Notes: generated by a model not told the origin, from the letters alone. 64,000 nucleotides of DNA from Meishania litoralis (GCF_042611095.1 NZ_JBHFPV010000001.1:744001-808000), one strand, 5' to 3'. Counted from the stretch's first letter, positions 15,622-25,075 are shown. A program made the numbers and translations.

Positions 15622-16893
15622 ATGAAGATTGTTTCAAAGGCCGAGGCCGTATCAGTAATACGTTCTGGCGATCGCGTGTTCGTTCAAGGAGCGGCAATGA
15701 CTCCCAACGAACTGATCGACGCATTGTGTGAACGCTATGTAGAGCTTGAAAACGTAGAAATCATCTCAATACATACAGAGGGAGAGGCCCAATATACTCA
15801 AGAACCCTATTGTAAGGCTTTCAACCTCAACTCATGCTTTGTCGGAGGAAATGTCAGAAAAGGGGTAAATACGTTTCGGGCAGATTACATTCCCATCTTT
15901 TTGAGCGAGATTCCCCTTCTGTTCAAACAGAACATTCTACCTTTAGACGTAGCCATCGTTCAGGTTTCACCGCCCGATAATCACGGGTACTGTTCGTTGG
16001 GGGTGTCGGTCGATGTCGCACTTCCCGCCATCAGAACGGCCAAAAAGATAATCGCGCAGATCAACCCTCAAGTGCCCCGGACCCATGGTACGGGTATCGT
16101 GCATACCAACCAAATTGAACTTGCTATCGAAGTGAACCGGCCCATTCACCAACATGAACCTACGGAGATTACTGAAATAGAAAATAAAATAGGTGTCCAG
16201 GTAGCTTCGTTAATCGAAGACGGGGCGACCTTGCAAATGGGTATCGGCAACATTCCGAATGCCGTACTGTCAAACCTGAACAACCACAAAGACTTGGGCA
16301 TTCATACCGAAATGTTTTCAGACGGAATATTACCGTTGGTCAAGAGCGGTGTGATCTCGGGCGAGAAAAAAGTGGTCAAAAAAGGCAAGATAGTCAGTTG
16401 TTTTGCGGTAGGCTCCCAAAAACTATATGATTTTGTAGACGACAACCCGATTTGCGATTTTAGGGATTCGGGCTACACCAATGATACGGCCCGAATAAGA
16501 AGAAACCCGAAAGTTACGGCCATAAACAGTGCCATCGAAATCGACCTGACCGGCCAAGTATGCGCTGATACCATTGGAAGCTATCAATTTTCAGGTGTCG
16601 GCGGTCAAATGGATTTTATTCGCGGCGCCTCACTTTCAGAAGGAGGAAAGCCTATTTTTGCAATATCGTCGACCACAAAGAAAAATGTCTCCAAGATAGT
16701 ACCCTTTTTGAGGCAAGGTGCCGGAGTGACGACCACAAGGGCCCATGTACATTATGTGGCCACCGAATATGGCGTCGTCAATCTTTTTGGCAAAAACCTC
16801 AAGCAAAGGGCGAAGGCGCTGATCTCGATTGCACATCCAGACCATAGGGAAGTATTGGAAAAGGCCAGTAGCGAGCGGTTAATAGAGAAATAA
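15622..16893 (+). CDS. acetyl-CoA hydrolase/transferase family (4-hydroxybutyrate CoA-transferase-like)
   Basis: A 423-residue family I CoA-transferase-fold protein. 'GATLQMGIGNIPNAVLSNL' and 'LGIHTEMFSDGILPLVKSG' are family signatures, the second holding the likely catalytic glutamate, and 'GSYQFSGVGGQMDFIRGA' is the CoA-binding region. It would transfer CoA between acetate and another acid, or hydrolyse acetyl-CoA; the substrate is unknown. The start is the ATG at 15622; a TTG eleven codons earlier lies inside the predicted promoter. The Fnr-type promoter suggests expression at low oxygen, where acyl-CoA recycling or acetate formation would fit. Confidence 0.88.
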   Translation: MKIVSKAEAVSVIRSGDRVFVQGAAMTPNELIDALCERYVELENVEIISIHTEGEAQYTQEPYCKAFNLNSCFVGGNVRKGVNTFRADYIPIFLSEIPLLFKQNILPLDVAIVQVSPPDNHGYCSLGVSVDVALPAIRTAKKIIAQINPQVPRTHGTGIVHTNQIELAIEVNRPIHQHEPTEITEIENKIGVQVASLIEDGATLQMGIGNIPNAVLSNLNNHKDLGIHTEMFSDGILPLVKSGVISGEKKVVKKGKIVSCFAVGSQKLYDFVDDNPICDFRDSGYTNDTARIRRNPKVTAINSAIEIDLTGQVCADTIGSYQFSGVGGQMDFIRGASLSEGGKPIFAISSTTKKNVSKIVPFLRQGAGVTTTRAHVHYVATEYGVVNLFGKNLKQRAKALISIAHPDHREVLEKASSERLIEK

Positions 16894-16905
16894 AACAATT
16901 GAAAA

Positions 16906-17406
16906 ATGGCAAGACCGAAGACCAAAGAAGAACTGTTGACACTAAGTCAAAAAAACTTCGAAAAATTATTCAACTTTATTGAAAGTTTTTCAAAAGAAGT
17001 ACAATTGAAGTCTTTTCGCGAGGGCACCTTGAACAGAAATATCGGTGACGTACTGGCACATCTGCACCACTGGCACCTTTTGCTATTAGATTGGTACAAA
17101 ATAGGAATGGCAGGAAAAAAACCGCAGATGCCGGCCGAGGGTTATACATGGAAGACCATGCCAGAGCTGAACAAAGAAATTCAATTGAAGTATCGCAAAA
17201 CCGGTTTAGATGAGGTTAAAAAACTATTGAAAAGCTCGTTTGAAGAAGTTCAAAATATCATCAAAAATCACTCAAATGAAGAACTCTTTACAAAGAAAAA
17301 GTATCACTGGACAGGAAGCACCTCATTAGGAGCCTATTTGATATCGGCTACCTCAAGTCATTATGATTGGGCCTTAAAACTCATCAAAAAACAAATGAAA
17401 AACTAA
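16906..17406 (+). CDS. ClbS/DfsB family four-helix bundle protein
   Basis: A 166-residue DinB-like helical protein. 'MARPKTKEELLTLSQKNFEKL' and 'GDVLAHLHHWHLLLLDWY' are typical of the ClbS/DfsB (DUF1706) family. ClbS protects against colibactin by ring-opening hydrolysis, but most family members have no known substrate. The gene is 12 bp after the CoA-transferase gene and 16 bp before the globin, probably in one operon. Confidence 0.85.
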   Translation: MARPKTKEELLTLSQKNFEKLFNFIESFSKEVQLKSFREGTLNRNIGDVLAHLHHWHLLLLDWYKIGMAGKKPQMPAEGYTWKTMPELNKEIQLKYRKTGLDEVKKLLKSSFEEVQNIIKNHSNEELFTKKKYHWTGSTSLGAYLISATSSHYDWALKLIKKQMKN

Positions 17407-17422
17407 TTTTGAGATATCGGAC

Positions 17423-17827
17423 GTGGAAAACGATCAAGAAAAAAAGGATATTATAAATAGGGATGATGTTTCGCGATTGGTGACGACATTCTATGGAAAA
17501 ATCCGTAAAGATGATACACTCGGGCCCATATTCAATACTATTATCACCAACTGGGAAGACCATTTTGAACTGCTTACCGATTTTTGGGAAACCCAACTTT
17601 TTCTTCGACGGAAATATCATGGCAACCCCGTAATCGCCCATCAAAAAGTCGATGAAAAAATAGGACATTCGATTACCCCTGAACATTTCGGGCTTTGGCT
17701 TAACCTTTGGTTTGCGACCATCGATGAACTTTTTGAGGGCGAGACTGCATGGATCGCCAAAAATAGGGCGCAGAAAATGAGCACGATGCTGTTCATGCAA
17801 ATCTATCAACATCGTAAGAAGACTTAG
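17423..17827 (+). CDS. group III truncated haemoglobin
   Basis: A 134-residue 2-over-2 globin starting at GTG (17423). The proximal histidine is probably in 'NPVIAHQKVDEKIG' and 'FYGKIRKDDTLGPIF' is the group III B-helix signature. Members bind O2 or NO and may detoxify NO. Its position between an Fnr-type promoter and the nos operon makes a nitrogen-oxide role attractive. Its TAG stop overlaps the TAA stop of nosY on the other strand, leaving no room for a terminator. Confidence 0.9.
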   Translation: MENDQEKKDIINRDDVSRLVTTFYGKIRKDDTLGPIFNTIITNWEDHFELLTDFWETQLFLRRKYHGNPVIAHQKVDEKIGHSITPEHFGLWLNLWFATIDELFEGETAWIAKNRAQKMSTMLFMQIYQHRKKT

Positions 17828-18606
17828 AAATCTTTCTTCTTTGACTTATACGCGAGCCGAAAAACTGGCAAAATCGTCCAGAAAAGTAATACCCCCATTG
17901 CCACCGTCAACCCCAGGTTTGTACCGAAGAACTGTTTGAAAACAGCCCCGGTATATCCCAACAAGGCCGAAATATCCAACTTTAGCAAAATCAAGGTCCT
18001 TGACAGGTCGATAGGGTTGAACATCGTTGCCGCCAACGAAAATGAATCTAACGGATATTCCTCAAAGACAATAAGCGACAATAAAAAGAAACCGTCATAG
18101 ATAACCGCCAAAAACAACCATAATAGAACGGCGTACCCAAAACCCTTGATTTTATTTTCATTTGAAATTGCAATATTAAAGGCCAAAGCGGTAAAAATGA
18201 AGGTCAAGAAAGACCCGATGATCAAAAGCAGTGAAAAATTCCAAATAGCTTCACTTCTGAACAGTCCATATAAAACAAAGGGTATGCCCAAACCCAATGC
18301 CAAACTTAAAGTCAGCGATCCGGCCACACCGAAATACTGCCCCAAAAATATAGTGGACCGTTTTAGGGGTTGGGCCAGCAATAACTCGGTAAATTCTTTG
18401 GAGCTGTAAAAATACATGACCCCGAATATCGTACCGATCAACGGTACTAACACGATAATGACGTTCATTAATGTGATTACCGCTTTCGAGAGATCGTTGT
18501 TAAGAAACAATAGCACAAAACCCAAAGCGAGGTAGAACAGAAAATACACATAGCTCCAACGGCTTCGTATCAGATCATAGAAACTATATTTCAATATTTT
18601 AAACAT
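17824..18606 (-). CDS. nosY: NosY, membrane component of the nos ABC transporter
   Basis: A 260-residue protein with six membrane helices and the ABC-2 permease segment 'FYSSKEFTELLLAQPLKRSTIFLGQY'. With NosF it forms the ABC complex that supplies material to NosD for assembly of the copper-sulfur centre of nitrous oxide reductase. It overlaps nosF by 8 bp and is the last gene of the operon. Confidence 0.93.
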   Translation of the reverse strand: MFKILKYSFYDLIRSRWSYVYFLFYLALGFVLLFLNNDLSKAVITLMNVIIVLVPLIGTIFGVMYFYSSKEFTELLLAQPLKRSTIFLGQYFGVAGSLTLSLALGLGIPFVLYGLFRSEAIWNFSLLLIIGSFLTFIFTALAFNIAISNENKIKGFGYAVLLWLFLAVIYDGFFLLSLIVFEEYPLDSFSLAATMFNPIDLSRTLILLKLDISALLGYTGAVFKQFFGTNLGLTVAMGVLLFWTILPVFRLAYKSKKKDF

Positions 18607-19309
18607 CGGCGCTATTTATCGAGATATCGGCTATGGCATGCTCAAAATCAGTTTGGCCCGTCTTGTTTTTCAGTTCTTCTATACTGCCCTTAAAATATAT
18701 CTTGCCCTCTAAAAGATATATGATCTCATCGGCCATTTCTTCTACAAACCGCATGATATGTGAAGTAATCAAAATCGTTTTGCCCTTCTGTTTTCCTTCA
18801 AGAATCAACTCCTTTAAACGGATCAAAGAGGCTGGATCCAGTCCCGTGGTAGGTTCGTCCAAAATCATTAGCGGGCCATCGAACATAAAGGTCAAGAGAA
18901 TGTTCACTTTTTGCTTGGTGCCGCCCGAAAGAGTACTTAATTTTTTATCGAGAAAAGGTTGCATGCCGAACAGGTCGATCAACCGCTCTTCATTGCCCTG
19001 TTCGCGTCGAAGATCCTTTATCATTCGAATAAGTTCTTTGACCCTTAGGTTTCCGGGAAAATTGGCAATCTGCGGTAGGTAGTCGATTTCTTGACGGTAT
19101 TTCCAGCTATTCTTGATGTTGGTTTCCAAGACCGAAATACTACCTTTATTAGGAACGACCATGCCCAAAATGCTTTTGATGAGGGTCGTCTTCCCCGAAC
19201 CGTTCGGACCAAGAACGGCAAAAATTCCTCCTTTATCTATCTCAAGATCCACCCCTGACAGCACTTGGTTCTTACCGAACTTTTTATGAAGGCCTTGAAT
19301 TTTGATCAT
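18599..19309 (-). CDS. nosF: NosF, ATPase of the nos ABC transporter
   Basis: A 236-residue ABC ATPase with Walker A GPNGSGKTT, signature LSGGTKQK, Walker B LMILDEPTTGLDP and the switch histidine in LITSH. It powers NosDFY during maturation of the CuZ centre of NosZ. Its ATG overlaps the nosD stop by 4 bp and its end overlaps nosY, so nosDFY are translationally coupled. Confidence 0.94.
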   Translation of the reverse strand: MIKIQGLHKKFGKNQVLSGVDLEIDKGGIFAVLGPNGSGKTTLIKSILGMVVPNKGSISVLETNIKNSWKYRQEIDYLPQIANFPGNLRVKELIRMIKDLRREQGNEERLIDLFGMQPFLDKKLSTLSGGTKQKVNILLTFMFDGPLMILDEPTTGLDPASLIRLKELILEGKQKGKTILITSHIMRFVEEMADEIIYLLEGKIYFKGSIEELKNKTGQTDFEHAIADISINSADV

Positions 19310-20544
19310 CGTAATGGTTTTATTAGGGGGTTGGCATCCAATAGATTATCAGGGGTAAATATGGGGGACACCCTTTCAGAAAAGTCGATGATATCCATAA
19401 ACAGACTACGCAATAGCACAATGGTTTCGGGGGTGCGGTTTACGACATATGAAAAGAGCTTCACCGGTCGATAAGGTATATCTCCGATCCCATTCTTATC
19501 AAGGTCATAGCCCGTATAACCACTCCAATAGTTACGCTCGAACTTATTGTCGTTCAAGTTGCTATTGTACGAAATATCAAAAGAATTGTATAAAAAATTG
19601 TTGTTTACGAACGAATTGGTGTAACAGGCCCCACGCACCTTGATGGCCCATCCGTTTTTGACGAAATCATTGTTTTTGTATTCGATCCGATTCGACCCCT
19701 CGATGTTGATGCCGACGGTATTTTCTTCGAAGGTATTGCCATTGATCTCGGCATCGTTGATTTCTTTCAATAACATTCCGAACGAAGCCGTACCCCAATT
19801 TTTTCTAAAGGTATTGCCCTGCATCTTTATCTTCTTCGAGAACATAACGGCGACACCGGCCCCGTTGTTCTCGAAAATATTCTCGGTATAGATATCATCG
19901 TTCGAAAACATGAAATGTAGTCCGTATCTGAGGTTGTTCGAGCTGATGTTGTTATGAATTGTAATATTGTCTGAGAATTCAAGATAAATGCCATCTCGAA
20001 CATGCTGCACAATGTTCCGTTCGACCGTCACGTTCTTCGAATACCAAAGCTGAATGCCATTGCCCGAATTATACTCATCGACCGCGTCGCCAATAATCTT
20101 GTTGTGATAGACCCTGCCATTCTTCGACTTTTCAAGATAAATTCCGAAAAAAAGCTTTTCCAGCACAACGTTTTGAATCAGGAAATTTTCACTTTCGACG
20201 ACTCTAATGGCCGCATAATCGGCGGTATAGCTTGTACCTACATTGATGATAAAAAGTCCGTCGACTGTGACACTATCGGAAACGATGGTAATGATCTCGC
20301 CTTTATCGTCGCCATCGATAACGGGATAATCTTCACCCAATAGCGTCAATGGTTTGTCGACCTTTATATTGAATTCCTTATAGGTGCCCTTTTTGATCAA
20401 CAGGGTATCAAAATCGGAAGCCTGGGCCACGCCCTCCCTTATGGTCGTTACGGCACAAGATTTACAGATTTCAATGGTCTGGCACCATAAATGATTCCCT
20501 AATAAAAGAAAAAAAAGGGCGAAAATGCCGTCGGAACATTTCAT
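19306..20544 (-). CDS. nosD: NosD, periplasmic copper-maturation protein
   Basis: A 412-residue secreted right-handed beta-helix protein with CASH-type repeats ('NGIQLWYSKNVTVERNIVQH', 'DGIYLEFSDNITIHNNISSN'). The start at 20544 (MKCSDGIFALFFLLLG) gives a proper signal peptide and a one-base TAATG overlap with the preceding cupin gene; an upstream frame extension to 20589 would lack it. NosD binds NosZ and passes copper or sulfur for the CuZ centre. Confidence 0.94.
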   Translation of the reverse strand: MKCSDGIFALFFLLLGNHLWCQTIEICKSCAVTTIREGVAQASDFDTLLIKKGTYKEFNIKVDKPLTLLGEDYPVIDGDDKGEIITIVSDSVTVDGLFIINVGTSYTADYAAIRVVESENFLIQNVVLEKLFFGIYLEKSKNGRVYHNKIIGDAVDEYNSGNGIQLWYSKNVTVERNIVQHVRDGIYLEFSDNITIHNNISSNNLRYGLHFMFSNDDIYTENIFENNGAGVAVMFSKKIKMQGNTFRKNWGTASFGMLLKEINDAEINGNTFEENTVGINIEGSNRIEYKNNDFVKNGWAIKVRGACYTNSFVNNNFLYNSFDISYNSNLNDNKFERNYWSGYTGYDLDKNGIGDIPYRPVKLFSYVVNRTPETIVLLRSLFMDIIDFSERVSPIFTPDNLLDANPLIKPLR

Positions 20545-20837
20545 TATCTGATAATAAGGAATTTTGAATTTTCGTTGGCCCGTACCCAATGCTTCTCTTC
20601 TTTTGGAAAACTGAAGTATTGCCCATTTTTCAACTGGAATTCTTTATCATTGATATAAAATACCATATCGCCTTCGAGCATAATCAAATGGGCATCGGAA
20701 GGCGACGAATGCTCAGGAAAAATGGCATCTTTCTCCAAACTGATGCTCAAGATTTCAAGTGCATCGGTCTTGGCCAATTTCACAACGTTCAGTTTGTTGA
20801 AAGGTTGTTTTCCGATCTTATCGTTTTTAATATACAT
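20544..20837 (-). CDS. cupin-domain protein within the nos operon
   Basis: A 97-residue single-domain cupin with the metal-site pattern 'PEHSSPSDAHLIMLEGD' and 'NGQYFSFPKEEKHWVRANE', histidines that could hold a metal ion. The start is the ATG at 20837, 23 bp after the nosL stop, and the TAA overlaps the nosD ATG by one base. It has no signal peptide. Its role is unknown; a copper or oxygen/NO-responsive function in NosZ maturation is only a suggestion from position. Confidence 0.8.
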   Translation of the reverse strand: MYIKNDKIGKQPFNKLNVVKLAKTDALEILSISLEKDAIFPEHSSPSDAHLIMLEGDMVFYINDKEFQLKNGQYFSFPKEEKHWVRANENSKFLIIR

Positions 20838-20860
20838 TTTCTTGTTATTGTTATCTTCGA

Positions 20861-21295
20861 TCAGTCTTTGAACCTGTCCATTAGCTCTTCCCATGAATAA
20901 ATCTCACCTTCATGTTCCACTTTTGACTTCTGCGCTGCGCCGATGGTTTCAAAGGCAGTTAAAAACTCCCCCATCGGACTTGGAATTCCCTCGCTCACCA
21001 AATAAGTTGCTTTTGTTGCATCGATCAATTCTCCGGGTGCATTGTAATCATTGACCAAAAAAATAGCGATTTCGGAATTATCGATATCCCCCAAATGGTT
21101 CATCATACATTCAGAAGCGTCAAACTTGAAGACCTTACCTTTTTTGGTAACAATTTGGGCGGCATGTTGTTGGTCGACTATGGTCATGCTACAAAAATAG
21201 CAAGCATCGGATCCATAGTTAATCTCTTCAGGGGCGACCTTACAAGAGGCGAGAACCAAAATCAAGAATCCTAATAAAAATGTTTTGTTTTTCAT
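20861..21295 (-). CDS. nosL: NosL copper chaperone lipoprotein
   Basis: A 144-residue lipoprotein (lipobox LASC with lipidated C18). The Cu(I)-binding region 'DACYFCSMTIVDQQHAA' and 'FDASECMMNHL' match NosL, which donates Cu(I) to NosD for the CuZ centre of nitrous oxide reductase. The start codon lies 2 bp after the stop of the upstream NosB-like gene. Confidence 0.93.
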   Translation of the reverse strand: MKNKTFLLGFLILVLASCKVAPEEINYGSDACYFCSMTIVDQQHAAQIVTKKGKVFKFDASECMMNHLGDIDNSEIAIFLVNDYNAPGELIDATKATYLVSEGIPSPMGEFLTAFETIGAAQKSKVEHEGEIYSWEELMDRFKD

Positions 21296-21297
21296 AT

Positions 21298-21891
21298 TTA
21301 AGCCTGAAATCTATTTTCCTTTCTTCCCACAAAAAAGGCGACCAACCCAAGTACGATGCCTAAACCAAGACAATAGGCTCCCAACTGTGGATACGAGTGT
21401 GCCCTGAAGTTCAAGATATCCTTAGTACCAAATAATGGAGGTTGAAAGCCCATTGGCGTGCCATCTTCATTGGTGAACTTCATAATTGCCCTCGGATCTA
21501 GATTGTGACCGTAATCGTGTTCCCAGAGATAGAAATCAATAAGCCCCGCCGTACTGACCAAGACCATCATGATAAACCAGTATAGAAACCATTTGTAATT
21601 GCCTTTCCATGCAACGAACAAACCGATGAGCGTGGTCAAGATTATACCGATAGGAAAAATCTTGAACTCGGGAATGGCATCGGGAATGTACTTCATGCCC
21701 ACATAATGGTTCATCAGATTGATATTCTTGATATCGTGCGGATTGGCATCGGCAAAGTCATTGATATAGATATCCATGCCCAAAGGGGTTGGATACTGTG
21801 GGGCTTCTAAGGTAATATTCCATAACGGGAACAAAAAGAGCATCAATGGCAATAAGGCCCCCAATAGCATTATGATTCGCGATTTCTTCAT
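21298..21891 (-). CDS. NosB-like membrane protein downstream of nosZ
   Basis: A 197-residue protein with about four membrane helices (roughly 5-24, 75-95, 103-122, 170-190) and an extracytoplasmic loop with 'PTPLGMDIYINDFADANPHD' and 'EHDYGHNLDP'. A membrane protein at this place is characteristic of clade II nos clusters, where it is called NosB; its biochemical role is unknown. The start is the ATG at 21891 (MKKSRIIMLLG); a frame extension to 21912 adds seven residues. Confidence 0.78.
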   Translation of the reverse strand: MKKSRIIMLLGALLPLMLFLFPLWNITLEAPQYPTPLGMDIYINDFADANPHDIKNINLMNHYVGMKYIPDAIPEFKIFPIGIILTTLIGLFVAWKGNYKWFLYWFIMMVLVSTAGLIDFYLWEHDYGHNLDPRAIMKFTNEDGTPMGFQPPLFGTKDILNFRAHSYPQLGAYCLGLGIVLGLVAFFVGRKENRFQA

Positions 21892-21985
21892 GGTAAAGAC
21901 ATTTACTATCATTTAAATAAAAAGCGGGAAGGTCTTGGAACTCAACCCGCTTTTCTGCTTGAAAAAAGTACTCTATAGGGTTAAT

Positions 21986-23941
21986 CTATTCGCCCAAAGA
22001 CCATTTCAGGTCAATGTTCGAATCAGCAGGGGACACCCTTACATACCCCTGCATTTCTTGATGCAATGCCGAACAAAAATCGGTACAATAAAATGGCCAC
22101 ACGCCCACCTGCTTAGGTTCCCAAACAAATGTTTCGGTCTGCCCGGGCATTATCAAAAGCTCTGAGGTATTCGCACCGATCATGCTTACACCGTGTGGTA
22201 CATCATAATCTTGTTCCAAATTGGTCACATGAAAATAAACCTTGTCACCGACCTTGATTCCCTCGATATTATCAGGGTTGAAATGGCTGCGGATCATCGA
22301 CATGTATACATGTACTTCTTTTCCGTTGCGTTCTACCCGCACATCGGCATCAGAGGTCGTAGCATATTCATGCTTGTTCTTTGATAACTCGTAAATCTTT
22401 TTGGAACGTTCTTTTACAATATCAGCGGCAATACCTGCTGCATAATGGGGCTCACCGACAGTAGGGAAGTCCAATAACAGTTCCATTTTCTCTCCCGAAA
22501 TGTCATATAGCTGTGCCGATTGGGTTACTTCCGGTCCGGTGGGCAAATACCTGTCTTTGGTAATCTTGTTCATGGCCACTACATATTTACCAAATGGCTT
22601 CCTTGAATTGCCTCCGGGTATCATCAAGTGCCCTACGGAATAATAGCATGGTTGCCTGTCGATGACTTCCCAAGTACCTACATTCCATTTTACCACCTCC
22701 GATGAGATAAAGAAGGTTGTATAGGCATTTCCATTTCCGTCAAATTCGGTGTGCAATGGCCCAAGTCCACCACTTTTGACCGTTCCGGCCAAGACATCCT
22801 CAAATTTTAGGATTGGTATGCCATAGGCATCTCCATCGAATTTTTCCCCTTCGATGGCCGCCAACATTTTGGTAAATGAGTGTACCGTCAAATCGGCTGA
22901 CAATTTACCGTTACCAACAATATACTCACCTGTCGGATCCACGTCACAACCATGGGGTGACTTAGGGGTGGGCAAGAAAAATACGGCACCGGGCACTTCG
23001 GTGGGATCGACTACCAAAACCTCTTTTTTCATGGTAGAAGTTGCCGTATGGGTTTCTTCATCATATACGTTGTGCGCATAATTGGCGGGCATTTTTGTTC
23101 CCCCGCCATTGTTCACATATTCCTCGATTTTCTTCCAGTTGACGGCGGCTATAAAATCCTTGTCGTTTTGGGAAGCGTTTACCTCCATTAGTGTACTTGC
23201 CTCTTCGGTATTGTATGTCGTGAAGAAGAACCAACCATGAGAAGCCCCCCTACCGGGATGGGACAGGTCGTAGTCGAAACCGGGCATCAACAACTGGAAT
23301 TTGATATCCATACCCCCATCTTCAGGATTGACACTGATAAATGAAAGTGCCCCTTTAAAGTTGCCCTTGTACTCGTTGATCGGCATATCGCGTTGTGGCA
23401 CGGGAACCGAAAAACGGGTTCCGGCGACGACATACTCTGTATTCTCGGTAACGAAGGATGAACTGTGGTTACCGGCACTATTCGGAATTTCGATAATCTC
23501 CGTGGTCTCGAAAACACTTAAATCGATTTTTGCGATACGTGGAGTATTGTTGCCGTTGATGAAGACATAACGCCCGTCAAGTTCACCATTGGTCTGCGAA
23601 ATATCGGGGTGGTGTGAATCGTCCCAAGGCACAAAACCATGCGAGGTGTTCAGCATAGGCTTGGTTTCCTCGTTATAGCCCCACGCCTTCTCGGCATCTT
23701 GTGAAAAAACGGGAATCACTTTAAAAAGTCTTCCCGATGGAAGTCCGTAAACTGACAATTGTCCACTGAACCCTCCAGAGATAAAAGCGTAGAACTCATC
23801 ATGCTCACCCGGGTTTACATATACCCGTTCTGCCGCATTGGAAGTCAACGCTCCACTGGTCGTTTTGCTCTTGGGCTGACAACTGCTCATTATGGCGGCC
23901 ACCCCCAAAATACTCATTGCTAAATATGCTATTTTCTTCAT
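21986..23941 (-). CDS. nosZ: nitrous oxide reductase, clade II
   Basis: A 651-residue copper enzyme reducing N2O to N2. A lipoprotein-type Sec signal (IMSSC, C21) replaces the Tat signal of clade I. The seven-bladed propeller holds CuZ histidines, including H110-H111 in DDSHHPD. The C-terminal cupredoxin has the CuA ligands in CTDFCSALHQEMQ (C619, C623, H627, M630) with the upstream histidine in DVPHGVSM. It is followed by the NosB-like gene, nosL, cupin and nosDFY; nosR, nosG and nosH are absent. It is probably transcribed from the Fnr-type promoter at 25104-25146. Confidence 0.97.
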   Translation of the reverse strand: MKKIAYLAMSILGVAAIMSSCQPKSKTTSGALTSNAAERVYVNPGEHDEFYAFISGGFSGQLSVYGLPSGRLFKVIPVFSQDAEKAWGYNEETKPMLNTSHGFVPWDDSHHPDISQTNGELDGRYVFINGNNTPRIAKIDLSVFETTEIIEIPNSAGNHSSSFVTENTEYVVAGTRFSVPVPQRDMPINEYKGNFKGALSFISVNPEDGGMDIKFQLLMPGFDYDLSHPGRGASHGWFFFTTYNTEEASTLMEVNASQNDKDFIAAVNWKKIEEYVNNGGGTKMPANYAHNVYDEETHTATSTMKKEVLVVDPTEVPGAVFFLPTPKSPHGCDVDPTGEYIVGNGKLSADLTVHSFTKMLAAIEGEKFDGDAYGIPILKFEDVLAGTVKSGGLGPLHTEFDGNGNAYTTFFISSEVVKWNVGTWEVIDRQPCYYSVGHLMIPGGNSRKPFGKYVVAMNKITKDRYLPTGPEVTQSAQLYDISGEKMELLLDFPTVGEPHYAAGIAADIVKERSKKIYELSKNKHEYATTSDADVRVERNGKEVHVYMSMIRSHFNPDNIEGIKVGDKVYFHVTNLEQDYDVPHGVSMIGANTSELLIMPGQTETFVWEPKQVGVWPFYCTDFCSALHQEMQGYVRVSPADSNIDLKWSLGE

Positions 23942-23965
23942 TTCTTATCTTTTATTTATTGGTTG

Positions 23966-24553
23966 TTATTCTTCGGAGGGGGGTAAGATGACTTTGTCGA
24001 CCACATGCACGATTCCGTTACCTGCTTTTACGCTTGCTATGATTTTGGCGCCTCCTACATATACATCATCACCTTTTACTTCAACAGTAGTATTTTGATC
24101 ATTGGCCTGACCCAGTTTTTTGAATTTCTTCAAAAAATCTTTACTGTAGTTACCTGGCGTCACATGATGTTTCAAAATATTGGCCAAGGCATCTTTATTC
24201 TCGGGCTTCAATAAATTTTCCACGGTACCTTCGGGCAACGCATCAAAGGCGGCATTGGTAGGTGCAAAGACCATTAACGGACCCGCGTTGACCAGGGCAT
24301 TTTCCAACCCTGCGGCCTGTACCGCCGCGACAAGGGTCGTGTGATCTGGCGAACCTATTGCAATGTTCAACACATTGGGCATAGATTCGTCATCTTTGAT
24401 AAAGGCCTGTCCCGTTTTTTCGGTTTCCTCTGCCTCTGCAACGGCAGGTGCCGTTTTGGGGTTCTCGTTCTTGGACTCGTTTTTACAACCGCAAATCAAT
24501 AGCAGCAATAAAAACGACCCAAACAATGTTTTGAGGTTGGTGATTGTTCTCAT
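23966..24553 (-). CDS. fasciclin-domain lipoprotein
   Basis: A 195-residue lipoprotein (signal ending LLICGC, lipidated cysteine near 23). The body is one FAS1 domain with the H1 motif 'LVAAVQAAGLENALVNAGPLMVFAPTNAAFDAL' (quoted region about residues 74-106) and the closing 'GNGIVHVVDKVILP'. FAS1 domains mediate adhesion or protein contacts. The gene lies between a cytochrome c and nosZ, an arrangement that suggests a role in electron delivery or complex assembly, but this is not proven. Confidence 0.85.
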   Translation of the reverse strand: MRTITNLKTLFGSFLLLLLICGCKNESKNENPKTAPAVAEAEETEKTGQAFIKDDESMPNVLNIAIGSPDHTTLVAAVQAAGLENALVNAGPLMVFAPTNAAFDALPEGTVENLLKPENKDALANILKHHVTPGNYSKDFLKKFKKLGQANDQNTTVEVKGDDVYVGGAKIIASVKAGNGIVHVVDKVILPPSEE

Positions 24554-24562
24554 ATGTTCATA

Positions 24563-25075
24563 TTATTTTAAGGTTCTAAAGAATTCCAACACACTTCTCG
24601 CCTGCTCTTCGGTCAAGCCTTGGTTGGCCATAGGAGCCCCGTTGAACTCCGTCAAAAGGTCTTTGGCCAAAGGATCGTCTTTGACCATACCTTCGGGGTT
24701 CAAAATCATGTTCATCACCCATTCTGGACTACGCCTTTCAAGAATTCCATTCGGAGCAGGACCGATAAACTTTTTACCGACCCTATGACAGGCCAAACAC
24801 ATTTGGTTATATACTTCCTCACCTTTTTTGGCCATGCCCTCATCGATTTCAGCGGGAAGATCGAGCGAGGTTATCGGGCCGACACCCTTGTTAGACAGGT
24901 CGATTCTTTCCGATGCAGGTGTTGCATCTGCGGCAGGGGCAGCGTCAGCCGGTTTTTCGGTCGCGGTCTTTTGACGATCGACACTGAAACCTTCTTTTTT
25001 CTTATCTTCCTTCCCTCCACAACTTAGTATAAGCATGGATAAGAATAAAGTGAAACCTTTGAGTACTATTTTCAT
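24563..25075 (-). CDS. c-type cytochrome lipoprotein, first gene of the nos operon
   Basis: A 170-residue lipoprotein (lipobox LILSC, C19) with an Ala/Pro/Glu-rich linker (about 35-60) and a class I cytochrome c domain with C93-LA-C96-H97 and a probable methionine ligand in 'MANQGLT'. It is a good candidate for the electron donor to NosZ. The start at 25075 (MKIVLKG) is preferred over 25084, which adds only MHE. It is the first gene after the shared nos promoter. Confidence 0.88.
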   Translation of the reverse strand: MKIVLKGFTLFLSMLILSCGGKEDKKKEGFSVDRQKTATEKPADAAPAADATPASERIDLSNKGVGPITSLDLPAEIDEGMAKKGEEVYNQMCLACHRVGKKFIGPAPNGILERRSPEWVMNMILNPEGMVKDDPLAKDLLTEFNGAPMANQGLTEEQARSVLEFFRTLK

